A DNA stretch of 64,000 nt from the NCBI GenBank assembly GCA_016709445.1, contig JADJMV010000011.1, forward strand, positions 62,001-126,000, read 5' to 3'. Below the pieces are notes generated by a model. That model was not told the DNA's origin. It did not search any database and was given only the letters and a program-made list of their open reading frames with translations. This document shows positions 17,828 to 25,820 of this stretch, piece by piece. The translations under genes were made by a program, and so were the position numbers. Every line of letters starts with the position of its first letter. Position 1 is the first letter of the stretch. Origin of the DNA: Phycisphaerales bacterium (GTDB lineage: Bacteria; Planctomycetota; Phycisphaerae; Phycisphaerales; UBA1924).

Positions 17828-18892
17828 ATGACCAAACCCGGGCACAGTATGGGCGTGTTTCTGGCGACCTGCGGCGCCGTGGCGTCGGCCACGCTGCTGA
17901 CGATCGTCGCCTGCCTGCGATTCGGCCCTGGTCATGCCGACGCCGAGCCGGCTTCCAACCCGGCCGGGTCCCACGCGGCCGATCCCGCGTCGGCCGGTGC
18001 GGGGACGAAGCCGAGGGCCGCCTCGACGGTGGACGCCATCCTCTCCGCGGCGGACAAACTCGTCCAGCAGGGCGAGGCGGACCGGGCCGAGGCGGTACTC
18101 CGAGCGGCGGTCGCGGAGCAGCCTGAAGACCAGGAGCTTCGCCTCGCCCTGGCCGGGGCATGCGTGATGCAGAAGAAGCTCGCGCCGGCCTACGAGCAGT
18201 ACGAGGCGGCGCTGGCGATCGGACCCCGCACGGCCGAGGTCGAGTTCAACGCGGGCATCGTCGCCAGCCAACTCGGGCGCATCGATCGCGCCGAGGAACA
18301 CTTCTCCGCTGCCCAGGCGAGCGACCTGAGCGACCCCAGATACCCGCTCTACCTTGCTCAGGTCCAGATCCGCGCGGAGGAGTTCGACGCGGCACGCAAG
18401 AACCTGATGCTCGCGACGCGCCTCGACGAGAACTCGGCCGTGGCCTGGGGCACGCTGGCGGACCTCTCCCTCCGCCAGAGCGAACCCAACGTCGCGCTCC
18501 AGTTGGTCAAGCGGGCCCGGACGCTGGAGCCCGACTCGACGGCGTGGAGGGTGATCGAGGCCAGGGCAAGAAATCGGCTGGGCCAGGCGGCCGAGGCCTT
18601 GGCGGTGCTCCAGGGGATCGCCGTGGCGGACCGTCGTCAACTGCCGATCTTGCGTCTGGTCGGCGAGACGTACGGACTCCTCGGCAAGCCCGCCCAGGCC
18701 GCCAAGGAGTTCGAGGAGGCGGCCCAGGCCACGCCCGCGAACCCCGACTTGCTCTTCGAGACGGCGGTCTGGTGCGAGCGGGCGGGCCGGCAGGCCGACG
18801 CACTCCGCTACGCCCAGCAGGCGACCCGCGCTGGATCGGAGTCCGCTTCGAAGATGGCTCAGCGCCTGTCCCACGAGCTTTCCGGCGGTTGA
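17828..18892 (+). CDS. Membrane-anchored TPR-repeat protein
   Basis: A 354-residue protein. A hydrophobic N-terminal anchor (VFLATCGAVASATLLTIVACL) is followed by an Ala/Pro-rich linker and then at least six tetratricopeptide-like helical pairs, for example ADKLVQQGEADRAEAVLRAA and YEAALAIGPRTAEVEFNAGI. Such proteins serve as scaffolds in the periplasm; the partner is unknown. The ATG at 17828 directly precedes the anchor. It diverges from valS, with starts 59 bases apart. Confidence 0.75.
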   Translation: MTKPGHSMGVFLATCGAVASATLLTIVACLRFGPGHADAEPASNPAGSHAADPASAGAGTKPRAASTVDAILSAADKLVQQGEADRAEAVLRAAVAEQPEDQELRLALAGACVMQKKLAPAYEQYEAALAIGPRTAEVEFNAGIVASQLGRIDRAEEHFSAAQASDLSDPRYPLYLAQVQIRAEEFDAARKNLMLATRLDENSAVAWGTLADLSLRQSEPNVALQLVKRARTLEPDSTAWRVIEARARNRLGQAAEALAVLQGIAVADRRQLPILRLVGETYGLLGKPAQAAKEFEEAAQATPANPDLLFETAVWCERAGRQADALRYAQQATRAGSESASKMAQRLSHELSGG

Positions 18893-18929
18893 GGATCCCC
18901 CGGGGGTGCCCGGCGGTACATTGGGACCG

Positions 18930-20090
18930 ATGCCGAATCCGATACCTGGTCAAGAACAGGAGCAGGCGCTGACGATCCCGGCTGGCCGCCTGTGCCCGAA
19001 GTGCGAATACCCCCTCGAGGGGCTCCGGGAGGGTGGGCGGTGCCCCGAGTGCGGCACGCCGATCGGCCGGAGCAGCAGGCGGGTCGCCCTCGCGCGTGAT
19101 TCACTCACGGACGCACCGTTGGCATACCTCAACCGGCTCAGATTCTCCTTTGGGCTGCTGGCCCTGCTCGGCGGGCTTTCGGGTCTGCTCCAAGTCGCTT
19201 GGAAACTCACCGGCCGGGAGTCGATCGCGGCCGGGATTGGGCTGGCGGGGGCCGGCTGGGCCGTTGCGGTCTACCTGTCGACTCAGCCCCGACCCTTCGT
19301 CGTCGGCATGAAGCAGCACCCAAAGCGCGAGCACGCAAGGCTGCGGGTCTGGGCGAGAATGAGCCAACTTGCCTGGCTCGTCCAGGGCGTGCTGCTGGTC
19401 CCGTTTGCGTCGCACGCCGGCACGCCGTTGGGGTCGACGCTCTGGCATCTCGCCCACGTCGCGGAGGTCGCGGGGATCACCGGCTTTGCGCCCCTGTGCA
19501 TTCTGCTCGCCCACATCGCCGACTGGGGGCAGGACACCGACCTCGCGGCGCGCCTGCGGGTGGCGGCCGCACTCACGGCGGCGGGCGGAACGATCGCGGC
19601 CGTGGTCGGGTGGATCACCCCGGTCCTGCCCGCGGGATTCATCGCGGGGTCGCTAGGGCTGACGGCCATCTTCGCGCTCCTGGGCTGCGTGATCGGCATG
19701 GGGATGTTTTTGGTGGCGCAGATGCAGTTGGCCACGATGGCCAGCCAGTCGACCGGGAGTGCGATCCGCGCGATCGAGAGGGATCAACGGGTCCTGGAGC
19801 GGAAGGCGCGCCGCACCTTCAGCGGCGAGGCCGCCGAGGGCTCCCTGCTCGCCGAGATGGAGGCCAAGCGGGGCGAGCGCGTGCTCGACCCGTGTGCCGG
19901 CTGCGGCTACGACCTGACGGGCCTGCCCGCGGGGAATCCGTGCCCCGAATGCGGGCGCAAGCCCGAGGGCGGGGACACGGCGTTCCTGCGACGGCCCGCC
20001 CCGCGCCCGGTGGCGCAGACCGAACTCCCGCTGGTGGACGATGAGCCGCTCCCTCTGGCGGGCGACGAGGCTGAGGGTGGAGAGACCTGA
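18930..20090 (+). CDS. Multi-pass membrane protein with a zinc ribbon at each end
   Basis: A 386-residue protein. The N-terminal ribbon has CPKCEYPLEGL and CPECGTPI; the C-terminal ribbon has CAGCGYDLTGL and CPECGRKP. Between them are about six hydrophobic segments. Duplicated 'CxxCxYdLxGL...CPECG' ribbons attached to membrane segments are a recurring feature of planctomycete hypothetical proteins, to my knowledge without assigned function. The ATG at 18930 follows TTGGGA; a GTG 24 bases earlier is possible. It lies 37 bases after the TPR gene in the same direction, so the two may form an operon. Confidence 0.7.
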   Translation: MPNPIPGQEQEQALTIPAGRLCPKCEYPLEGLREGGRCPECGTPIGRSSRRVALARDSLTDAPLAYLNRLRFSFGLLALLGGLSGLLQVAWKLTGRESIAAGIGLAGAGWAVAVYLSTQPRPFVVGMKQHPKREHARLRVWARMSQLAWLVQGVLLVPFASHAGTPLGSTLWHLAHVAEVAGITGFAPLCILLAHIADWGQDTDLAARLRVAAALTAAGGTIAAVVGWITPVLPAGFIAGSLGLTAIFALLGCVIGMGMFLVAQMQLATMASQSTGSAIRAIERDQRVLERKARRTFSGEAAEGSLLAEMEAKRGERVLDPCAGCGYDLTGLPAGNPCPECGRKPEGGDTAFLRRPAPRPVAQTELPLVDDEPLPLAGDEAEGGET

Positions 20091-20105
20091 GGCCGGTAGG
20101 GCTGG

Positions 20106-20807
20106 CTATTTGCCGCCGCCCGGGACGGGCTCGGCGGGTGCCGGCCCGGTTGCGCCCGGTTCGGTGGGGGCGGCATCGGGCTTCTGAGGCTCGGCTTCCT
20201 TGATCCCCAGTTCCTCCATGATTTGCGGCGTCAGGTCGTCGCCACCGGCGTTTCGAAGCACGGGGCGGAGCAGGACCTCCTGGACGATGACGTTGGTGTT
20301 GTCGGCGTTGATGTCCTCGGTGGTCATGCGACTGGAGAACACCCGGTCGTACCCTCCGGCCTCGGCGACCTTCTGCACCGCGGCGTGGATGTGCTTGTAG
20401 GCGTCCGCCAGCTGCTGTGCGCTCAGCTTGTCGACTGCCGCCCCGGCCTCCTGGCTCAGGCCGTTGATGCGCTGCTGGAGCCCCTGGTATTGCTCGTACA
20501 GGGCCTGGGCGTTGGCATCGTCCGGTTTCATCTGGGAGAGGCTCTGAACGAGCGCGTCGCGCTGGGAGGCCAGATCGGAGATCTGGTCATTCCAGGTCTT
20601 GGTATTGCTCTCCCGCTCACTGGCGTAGGGCTCACCATCGAGCATTCTCTCCAGGAGCTTGAGCACGTCAACGGTCGCAACCTTGATGTCCGCGCCATAC
20701 AAGCCCGACGAGGCGATCGCCGGCTCGGACCAGGCGTGGGACAGGAAGGTGGCGAACACCGCGCCGGCGATGCCGGCCGCGAGGACGAGGTGTGAGTTGC
20801 GCTGCAT
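20106..20807 (-). CDS. OmpH/Skp-family periplasmic chaperone-like protein
   Basis: A 233-residue protein. It has a signal peptide (LVLAAGIAGAVFATFLSHAW), a first strand IKVATVDVLKLLERML, and a long alpha-helical coiled coil with a GGYDRVFSS turn, as in Skp/OmpH. The C-terminal 30 residues are Pro/Ala-rich and unlike E. coli Skp. It would hold unfolded outer-membrane proteins in the periplasm. The ATG at 20807 has GGAG six bases upstream. It is monocistronic, convergent with the zinc-ribbon gene and divergent from the aminopeptidase. Confidence 0.8.
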   Translation of the reverse strand: MQRNSHLVLAAGIAGAVFATFLSHAWSEPAIASSGLYGADIKVATVDVLKLLERMLDGEPYASERESNTKTWNDQISDLASQRDALVQSLSQMKPDDANAQALYEQYQGLQQRINGLSQEAGAAVDKLSAQQLADAYKHIHAAVQKVAEAGGYDRVFSSRMTTEDINADNTNVIVQEVLLRPVLRNAGGDDLTPQIMEELGIKEAEPQKPDAAPTEPGATGPAPAEPVPGGGK

Positions 20808-20925
20808 ATCGGCTCCGTTTCGGCCCACTCCGGCGTTGGGGGGCTGGGCCCAGTGTAGGGGGACCGACCGGCGTGGGCCGATCCGGCTAGGCTTGCCGGA
20901 CGCACCCAGAGACAGGAGTCCCGCC

Positions 20926-22065
20926 GTGCTCGACCGCCTCGCCGACGTCCTCGTCGCCTATTCGACCGAAGTCCGCCGCGGCGATCTGGTCGCCATCGTC
21001 GCTGACCCGATCGCGATGCCGGCGGTCCGCGCGATCTACCGGCGGGTCCTCGCCGCTGGGGGCAACCCGGTGCTCGTCGCGAAGTCAGACGAGCTGCGCG
21101 ACATACTCCTTGAGGATGGCGACCTCGACCAGATCGCCTTCGCCTCGCCGCTCGACGCCCATCGCGTGGAGACGATGGACGTGCAGATCGGGCTCTGGGC
21201 GGAACGGAACACCCGGTCGACCAGCCGCGTCGACCCCAAACGCCTCACCGCCCTGCAGAAAGCAAGAAAGCCGTTCCTGACACGGTTCCTCGCGCGGGCC
21301 GCCGAGGGCGGGCTCCGCTGGGTCGGCACGCAGTACCCGACGGAGGCCTCGGCGCAGGACGCCGAGCGCAGCCTCGCGCAGTACGAGCGCTTTGTCTACG
21401 AGGCGGGGCTCCTGCACCTGCCCGATCCCGTGGGGGCGTGGCGGAAGGTCCGAGACCGGCAGGAACGCGTCCGCGACCACCTGCAGAAGCGGCGGGAGCT
21501 GCGGTTCCGCGCGCCTGCCAGAGACGGACACGACGGCACCGACCTCATCGTCAACGTCGACCCCGCCAAGAGCGTCTGGATCAACTGCTGCGGCAAGGAG
21601 AACTTCCCCGATGGGGAGGTCTTCACCGGCCCTCAGGGCGTCGATGGGCACGTGAACTACTCCTTTCCTGCGGTGTATGGCGGGCGCGAAGTCGAGGGCG
21701 TCCGGCTGCAATTCAGAGCCGGACGAGTCGTCGACGCCACCGCGAGGAAGAACGAGGCATATCTCGTGGAGATGCTCGACCAGGACGCAGGCGCCCGCTC
21801 CCTCGGGGAGATCGCGATCGGGACGAACTATGGGATCACCGAATTCACGAAGAACACCCTCTTCGACGAGAAGATTGGCGGCACCTTCCACGCCGCGTGC
21901 GGGGCGGGCTACCCCGAGAGCGGAAGCAGCAATGAGTCGGGTCTGCACTGGGACATGGTCTGCGATCTGCGCCCCGGCAAGGGCGTGGGCGGCGGCGCCA
22001 TCGAGGCCGATGGCGAGGTGTTCCACCGCGACGGACGGTTCCTGATCGAGGGGTGGAAGGACTAG
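20926..22065 (+). CDS. M29-family aminopeptidase
   Basis: A 379-residue cytosolic metallo-aminopeptidase of the AmpS/PepS type. It has an N-terminal ADVLVAYSTEVRRGDLVAI region and a C-terminal metal site: the glutamates in NFPDGEVFTGP and SLGEIAIGTN, then KIGGTFHAACGAGYP and HWDMVCDL, giving the family's Glu/Glu/His/His/Asp ligands. It starts at GTG 20926 with AGGAG seven bases upstream; the open frame runs much further up but antisense to the OmpH gene. It removes N-terminal residues from peptides. The galM gene follows 25 bases later. Confidence 0.88.
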   Translation: MLDRLADVLVAYSTEVRRGDLVAIVADPIAMPAVRAIYRRVLAAGGNPVLVAKSDELRDILLEDGDLDQIAFASPLDAHRVETMDVQIGLWAERNTRSTSRVDPKRLTALQKARKPFLTRFLARAAEGGLRWVGTQYPTEASAQDAERSLAQYERFVYEAGLLHLPDPVGAWRKVRDRQERVRDHLQKRRELRFRAPARDGHDGTDLIVNVDPAKSVWINCCGKENFPDGEVFTGPQGVDGHVNYSFPAVYGGREVEGVRLQFRAGRVVDATARKNEAYLVEMLDQDAGARSLGEIAIGTNYGITEFTKNTLFDEKIGGTFHAACGAGYPESGSSNESGLHWDMVCDLRPGKGVGGGAIEADGEVFHRDGRFLIEGWKD

Positions 22066-22090
22066 CACGACGAACCGGGGAGGTAGCGCG

Positions 22091-23152
22091 ATGATCCGCG
22101 AACGGGCTTTCGGCGTGGTGGACGGCCGCAAGGTCATGCTATTCACGATCTCGAACGGCGCGGGCTACGAGGTCGCCATCACGAACTTCGGCGCGACGGT
22201 GACGGAGCTGTGGGCGCCGGACAGGCGGGGCGAGCGGGCCGACATCGTGCTCGGCTACGACGACCTCGCTGGGTACGTGAACGGGCACTACTACTTCGGG
22301 TGCATGGTGGGGCGCTGCGCCAACCGCATCGCGGGGGGACGCTTCGAGATTGACGGGCGTTCCTCCACGCTGGCGACAAACAACGGGCCCAACCACCTCC
22401 ACGGCGGGATCAAGGGGTACAACAAGGTGGTTTGGGAAGCCGAGCCATTCGCCGCCGAGGATGGGGAGGGTGTGCGGCTGTCATACAACTCCCCGGACGG
22501 CGAGGAGGGCTATCCGGGCTCGGTGCGCCTCATGATGCACTACGTCCTGACTGATCGCAACGAGCTGCGCCTTCTCATCGACGCCGAGACCAGCGATCCC
22601 ACGGTGATCAACATCGCACACCACGGGTACTGGAATCTCGCCGGGCACGATTCGGGAACCATTCTGGACCACGAGCTCACCCTTCATGCGGGCCGGTACA
22701 CGCCGGTCGACCCGACCTTTATCCCCACCGGCGCGTTGCCCGAGGTCGTGGGCACGCCCTTCGACTTCCGCTCCCCCACTCCCATCGGAAAGCGCATCGG
22801 CTCGCTCGAACGTGTCGGCCCGATGGACCCCGGCGGCTATGACCTCAACTACCCGATCGACGGCCCCGCGGGCATGCTGCGCCCCGCGTCCCGCCTCCGC
22901 GATCCCAAATCCGGCCGCACCATGGAGATCCGGACCGATCAGCCCGGGGTGCAGTTCTACTCGGGCAACTATCTTGACGGACCGACGGGGAAGCATGGCA
23001 CCCGATACGCCAAGCATGCGGGCTTGTGCCTGGAGACCCAGCACTTCCCGGATGCCGTCAACCGACGCGGTCAGCCCGGCTGGCCCGATCCGGTGCTGCG
23101 CCCCGGCCAGCGGTACCGGCACCTGATGGTCCACGCGTTCGCCACCGACTGA
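22091..23152 (+). CDS. galM: Aldose 1-epimerase (mutarotase)
   Basis: A 353-residue galactose-mutarotase-like beta-sandwich protein. Recognisable segments are ITNFGATVTELWAPDRRG, RCANRIAGGRF, the first catalytic histidine in NNGPNHLHGG, the second in VINIAHHGYWNLAG, and the catalytic glutamate in HAGLCLETQHFPDAVN near the C-terminus. It interconverts alpha- and beta-anomers of hexoses. No signal peptide. It lies 25 bases after the aminopeptidase and may be cotranscribed. Confidence 0.92.
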   Translation: MIRERAFGVVDGRKVMLFTISNGAGYEVAITNFGATVTELWAPDRRGERADIVLGYDDLAGYVNGHYYFGCMVGRCANRIAGGRFEIDGRSSTLATNNGPNHLHGGIKGYNKVVWEAEPFAAEDGEGVRLSYNSPDGEEGYPGSVRLMMHYVLTDRNELRLLIDAETSDPTVINIAHHGYWNLAGHDSGTILDHELTLHAGRYTPVDPTFIPTGALPEVVGTPFDFRSPTPIGKRIGSLERVGPMDPGGYDLNYPIDGPAGMLRPASRLRDPKSGRTMEIRTDQPGVQFYSGNYLDGPTGKHGTRYAKHAGLCLETQHFPDAVNRRGQPGWPDPVLRPGQRYRHLMVHAFATD

Positions 23153-23191
23153 CAGGCCAACGTCCCACGCGCGGTTCGAGAGGCCGATGCG

Positions 23192-23338
23192 CTATGCCTT
23201 TGGTGGTCCCGGCCGCTGATCGTCGCCGTCGCGCCCGCGGTCCATCCAGGAGACAATGAGCAACAGGAGGATCAGCCCGAGCAGATAGGGCAGCAATCCA
23301 GAGAGCCGTCCGACGAGGCTGTACACCGCTTCGAGCAA
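23192..23338 (-). CDS. Possible small single-pass membrane protein
   Basis: A 48-residue frame from TTG at 23338, preceded by GGAGG eight bases upstream. It has a helix with VYSLVGRLSG, then LLPYLLGLILLLLIVSW, and a charged tail. The frame could start further up, but the upstream part is low-complexity. No family recognised. The rest of 23339-23633 holds no gene that I can support. Confidence 0.4.
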   Translation of the reverse strand: MLEAVYSLVGRLSGLLPYLLGLILLLLIVSWMDRGRDGDDQRPGPPKA

Positions 23339-23633
23339 TGAGCCGGCCTCCAAATCTGGGACGGGGTTTCCACCCAGTTGGAGCAGTCTACTTTGCCCGC
23401 AGGGCGGGGACGCCCGGGCCGCCGCTCCAGCGCGATTGGAGGCAGAGGACTTGGGGGGCACGTTCGAGACGGGCCGAAATGCTCACTTGGAAATTCTCGG
23501 CTTCTCGTCTGCCGGGACGGTTCGGGGGCGTTGGGTTGTGGAGTCGCTGGAGGAGCAGTGCTGGTTCAGGAGCAGTCCGAGGAAAGCTCGCATGCGTCCA
23601 CTCGGCATCGCGGAAACTTGCCACTGATACCAA

Positions 23634-23675
23634 TGATAAACCCCCGCCAGAGCAAGCTTTACGCTTCGGCGGGGG
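23634..23675 (-). terminator. Rho-independent terminator of the tRNA unit
   Basis: On the minus strand CCCCCGCC pairs with GGCGGGGG (23675-23668 with 23648-23641) around a 19-base loop, followed by TTTATC. It lies six bases after the 3' end of tRNA-Tyr. Confidence 0.75.
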
Positions 23676-23680
23676 TCAAA

Positions 23681-23763
23681 TGGGCGCGGGAGGATTCGAA
23701 CCTCCGTAGGCTATTGCCAGCAGATTTACAGTCTGCCCCCGTTGGCCACTTGGGTACACGCCC
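23681..23763 (-). tRNA. tRNA-Tyr (anticodon GTA)
   Basis: An 83-base type-II tRNA with a long variable arm. Acceptor GGGCGTG/CGCGCCC, anticodon stem GCAGA/TCTGC with loop CTGTAAA, discriminator A. Last gene of the Val-Thr-Tyr unit. Confidence 0.96.
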
Positions 23764-23891
23764 TGCTGACTTGTCATCGACCGGAGGCAGCCCGGTTGGG
23801 CTCCGGATCGGTCGGTAAAGGTACACGCGTCCGTTCCGGGAGACAACTTCGCGGCGGGTTCTCCGCCGGTGGGTGTTCTCGGACTCGACAG

Positions 23892-23964
23892 AGCCGCCGC
23901 CCGGACTTGAACCGGGGACCTACGGTTTACAAAACCGTTGCTCTACCAACTGAGCTAAGGCGGC
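23892..23964 (-). tRNA. tRNA-Thr (anticodon TGT)
   Basis: A 73-base cloverleaf with anticodon stem ACGGT/ACCGT and loop TTTGTAA. The acceptor GCCGCCT faces CGGCGGC, so the seventh pair is a T-C mismatch; the other six pairs are sound. Discriminator T. Confidence 0.94.
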
Positions 23965-24005
23965 GGGTCAGGCCGCCCCGGGAGCAACCCGGAACGGCGT
24001 TCGAA

Positions 24006-24079
24006 TGGGCGATACTGGACTCGAACCAGTGACCTCTTCCTTGTCACGGAAGCGCGCTAGCCAACTGCGCCAATCGCCC
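24006..24079 (-). tRNA. tRNA-Val (anticodon GAC)
   Basis: A 74-base cloverleaf. Acceptor GGGCGAT/ATCGCCC, anticodon stem CTTCC/GGAAG with loop GTGACAA, discriminator A. First gene of a three-tRNA minus-strand unit (Val 24079, Thr 23964, Tyr 23763). Confidence 0.96.
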
Positions 24080-24151
24080 GGATTTCAACCCGGCCGCACC
24101 TGGGGTGCCCGCCGGGTCAATGGACGCGGGGTTCACCCGGCCAAGGGCTGA

Positions 24152-24180
24152 AGTATACCGGGCAATTGGGGATCGGCCAG
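24152..24180 (-). promoter_or_regulatory. Possible promoter of the tRNA Val-Thr-Tyr unit
   Basis: On the minus strand TATACT (24157-24152) preceded by GG is a good -10 box about 73 bases before tRNA-Val. The -35 at 17 bases (CTGGCC) is poor. Confidence 0.35.
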
Positions 24181-24284
24181 CGGGGCCGGGGGGCATACTC
24201 AGCCCAGCATCCGAACGGGCTTCCGGCCCGGGAGCCTGCTCGAGCCGGCTGCCACCCCGGCGCTGGAGAGCCGCGATCGCGGGG

Positions 24285-24860
24285 TCAGCCCGAGGGCGGG
24301 GTGAGCTCGCGGGCGTAAACAAGCTTGTCGTCGCCCGGGGTGTAGAAGTCCTCGAGCCTGGCCTCCAAGCGGTAGCCACATGTGCGGTAGAACCCCTGCG
24401 TCGGGGCGTACTTCTCCAGGGAAGAGGTCTCGATGTACACCCGTCGCCCGCCGAGAGACCGGATCCGCTCCTCCGTTCCCTGAAGGAGCCTTCTGCCCAC
24501 TCCGTTTCCCTGCTGGTCGGGGGCGACAACGATCCAGTAGAGGTCGTAGCTCCCCACAGTGCACGCGATCGTCCCGAAGCATGTGTATCCGACAAGCCGG
24601 CCTTGCTCGTCGTCCGCCAAGAGAAACCGGTAGTCGGAGGCGGTGCCCTTCTCGATTCGATCGTGAATGAGTTCGGCCGCAACATCGACCTCATCCGTGC
24701 GGAAGAACCCAGTGGCCTCGGCCATCCGCCGAATCGCCTCTTCATCGTCTGGTCGGGCTGCTTCACGAAGGTGGATTGGCGCGCCGGATCGAGCTTCGAG
24801 CCGCGGACGAGGCGGTGGAGGTGGTCGGCGAGAGCCTTGTCGGCTCCAGGGTGGCGGCAA
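24285..24860 (-). CDS. GNAT-family N-acetyltransferase (end of the kamA operon)
   Basis: A GNAT domain from IHLREAARPDDEEAIRRMAE (from 24776) to the stop. The acetyl-CoA loop is WIVVAPDQQGNGVGRRLL, followed by VYIETSSLEKYAPTQGFYRTCGY. The start is uncertain: the only upstream start codon in frame is TTG at 24860, overlapping the ATP-grasp gene by about 98 bases with a poorly spaced AAGGGG. Alternatively the domain is fused to the ATP-grasp protein and further bases are missing from the sequence. It transfers an acetyl group to an amine. In the AblA/AblB pathway a GNAT acetylates the beta-lysine made by a lysine 2,3-aminomutase, and kamA is the first gene here, so beta-lysine or an amide of it is a reasonable substrate (inference). 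Confidence 0.75.
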   Translation of the reverse strand: MPPPWSRQGSRRPPPPPRPRLEARSGAPIHLREAARPDDEEAIRRMAEATGFFRTDEVDVAAELIHDRIEKGTASDYRFLLADDEQGRLVGYTCFGTIACTVGSYDLYWIVVAPDQQGNGVGRRLLQGTEERIRSLGGRRVYIETSSLEKYAPTQGFYRTCGYRLEARLEDFYTPGDDKLVYARELTPPSG

Positions 24861-25820
24861 GAATGCGGTCGATGACCCCTTGCGGGGGGATTCCGGCCAT
24901 ACGGGCCGCGAGCATGAAGCCAGCGTCCGGAGCGATGCAGGGATTGGCATTGACTTCGAGCACCCAGGGCCTTCCGGATGGGTCGACGCGGAAATCGACG
25001 CGCGCATACCCCCGGAGTTCGAACACATCCCAGCACTGGAGCGCGACCGCGCCAAGGCGCGGAGCAGTGGACCGTCCGCCGGGGACAGGTCGAACCTGCG
25101 GATCGTGTGGGCGTACTCGAACGAGTCGGGCTCCCATTTGGCCCGAAAGCCCACGACGCGGGGCTTCCCGGCGTCGTAGTCCTCAAACACGATCTCGGCA
25201 ATCGGGAGCACTTCGACGCCGTTGGGGCCCTCCAGGAGGCCTGCGTTGAACTCCCGACCCTCGATGTAACGCTCGGCGAAGCCCCCGCCGCCCAAGGCCC
25301 CGAACCTCGCGTGGATCATGGACGCCAACTGGCCGGCAGTGGGTGCGGCGGCAACGCAGTCCTCGTCGAGGCCGACGGAGGCGTGCTCCCATCGGCTCTT
25401 GACAATCCAGTCGCCGGGCCCGAGCGACCCTTCAGAGCACAGTTCGGCCACGGTGCGCCAGGCCGGTGTGTCGACCCCGGCGGCCCGAAGCAGGCGTTTG
25501 GCCAGCGGCTTGTTCGAGGTGATCGCGATGGCCTCCGCGGAACAGCCCGTATAGGGGATGCCGCGAGCTTCGACGAGGGCGGGGCCGACATCGATCATTC
25601 GGGCAGAGCGGCCGAACGACTCCATGAGGTTAAACACGCACCGCGGGCCTCGTCGTAACGCATCATCAAGGGGCGCGAGATCAAGCCCGACGGCCAGGAT
25701 CTCGGGCTCGTGGCCTTGATTCCGAAGGCTGCCGACGACGAGTTCCACCTCATCGAGCAGGTCCTTCTCGTCGGCCCGGGCGTCCGGTGCGATCGCATCG
25801 TGGATGATCAGGACACGCAT
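24763..25820 (-). pseudogene. Second ATP-grasp ligase (D-Ala-D-Ala ligase-like), single-base frameshift
   Basis: From ATG 25820 the protein reads MRVLIIHDAIAPDA, then FNLMESFGRSARMIDVGPALVEARGIPYTGC and SNKPLAKRLLRAAGVDTP, the substrate-entry and ATP-binding segments of D-Ala-D-Ala ligase-like enzymes. At about 25046-25053 the frame is lost after LLRALA and continues one frame over as VALQCWDVFELRGYARVDFRVD and VLEVNANPCIAPDAG (the Mg-binding E and N), ending IDRILAATLEP. One added base would restore a full ATP-grasp fold. The start overlaps the first ATP-grasp gene by 13 bases. The frame's stop is at 24763, inside the GNAT region. A carboxylate-amine ligase is expected; substrates unknown. 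Probably a sequencing error. Confidence 0.7.
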
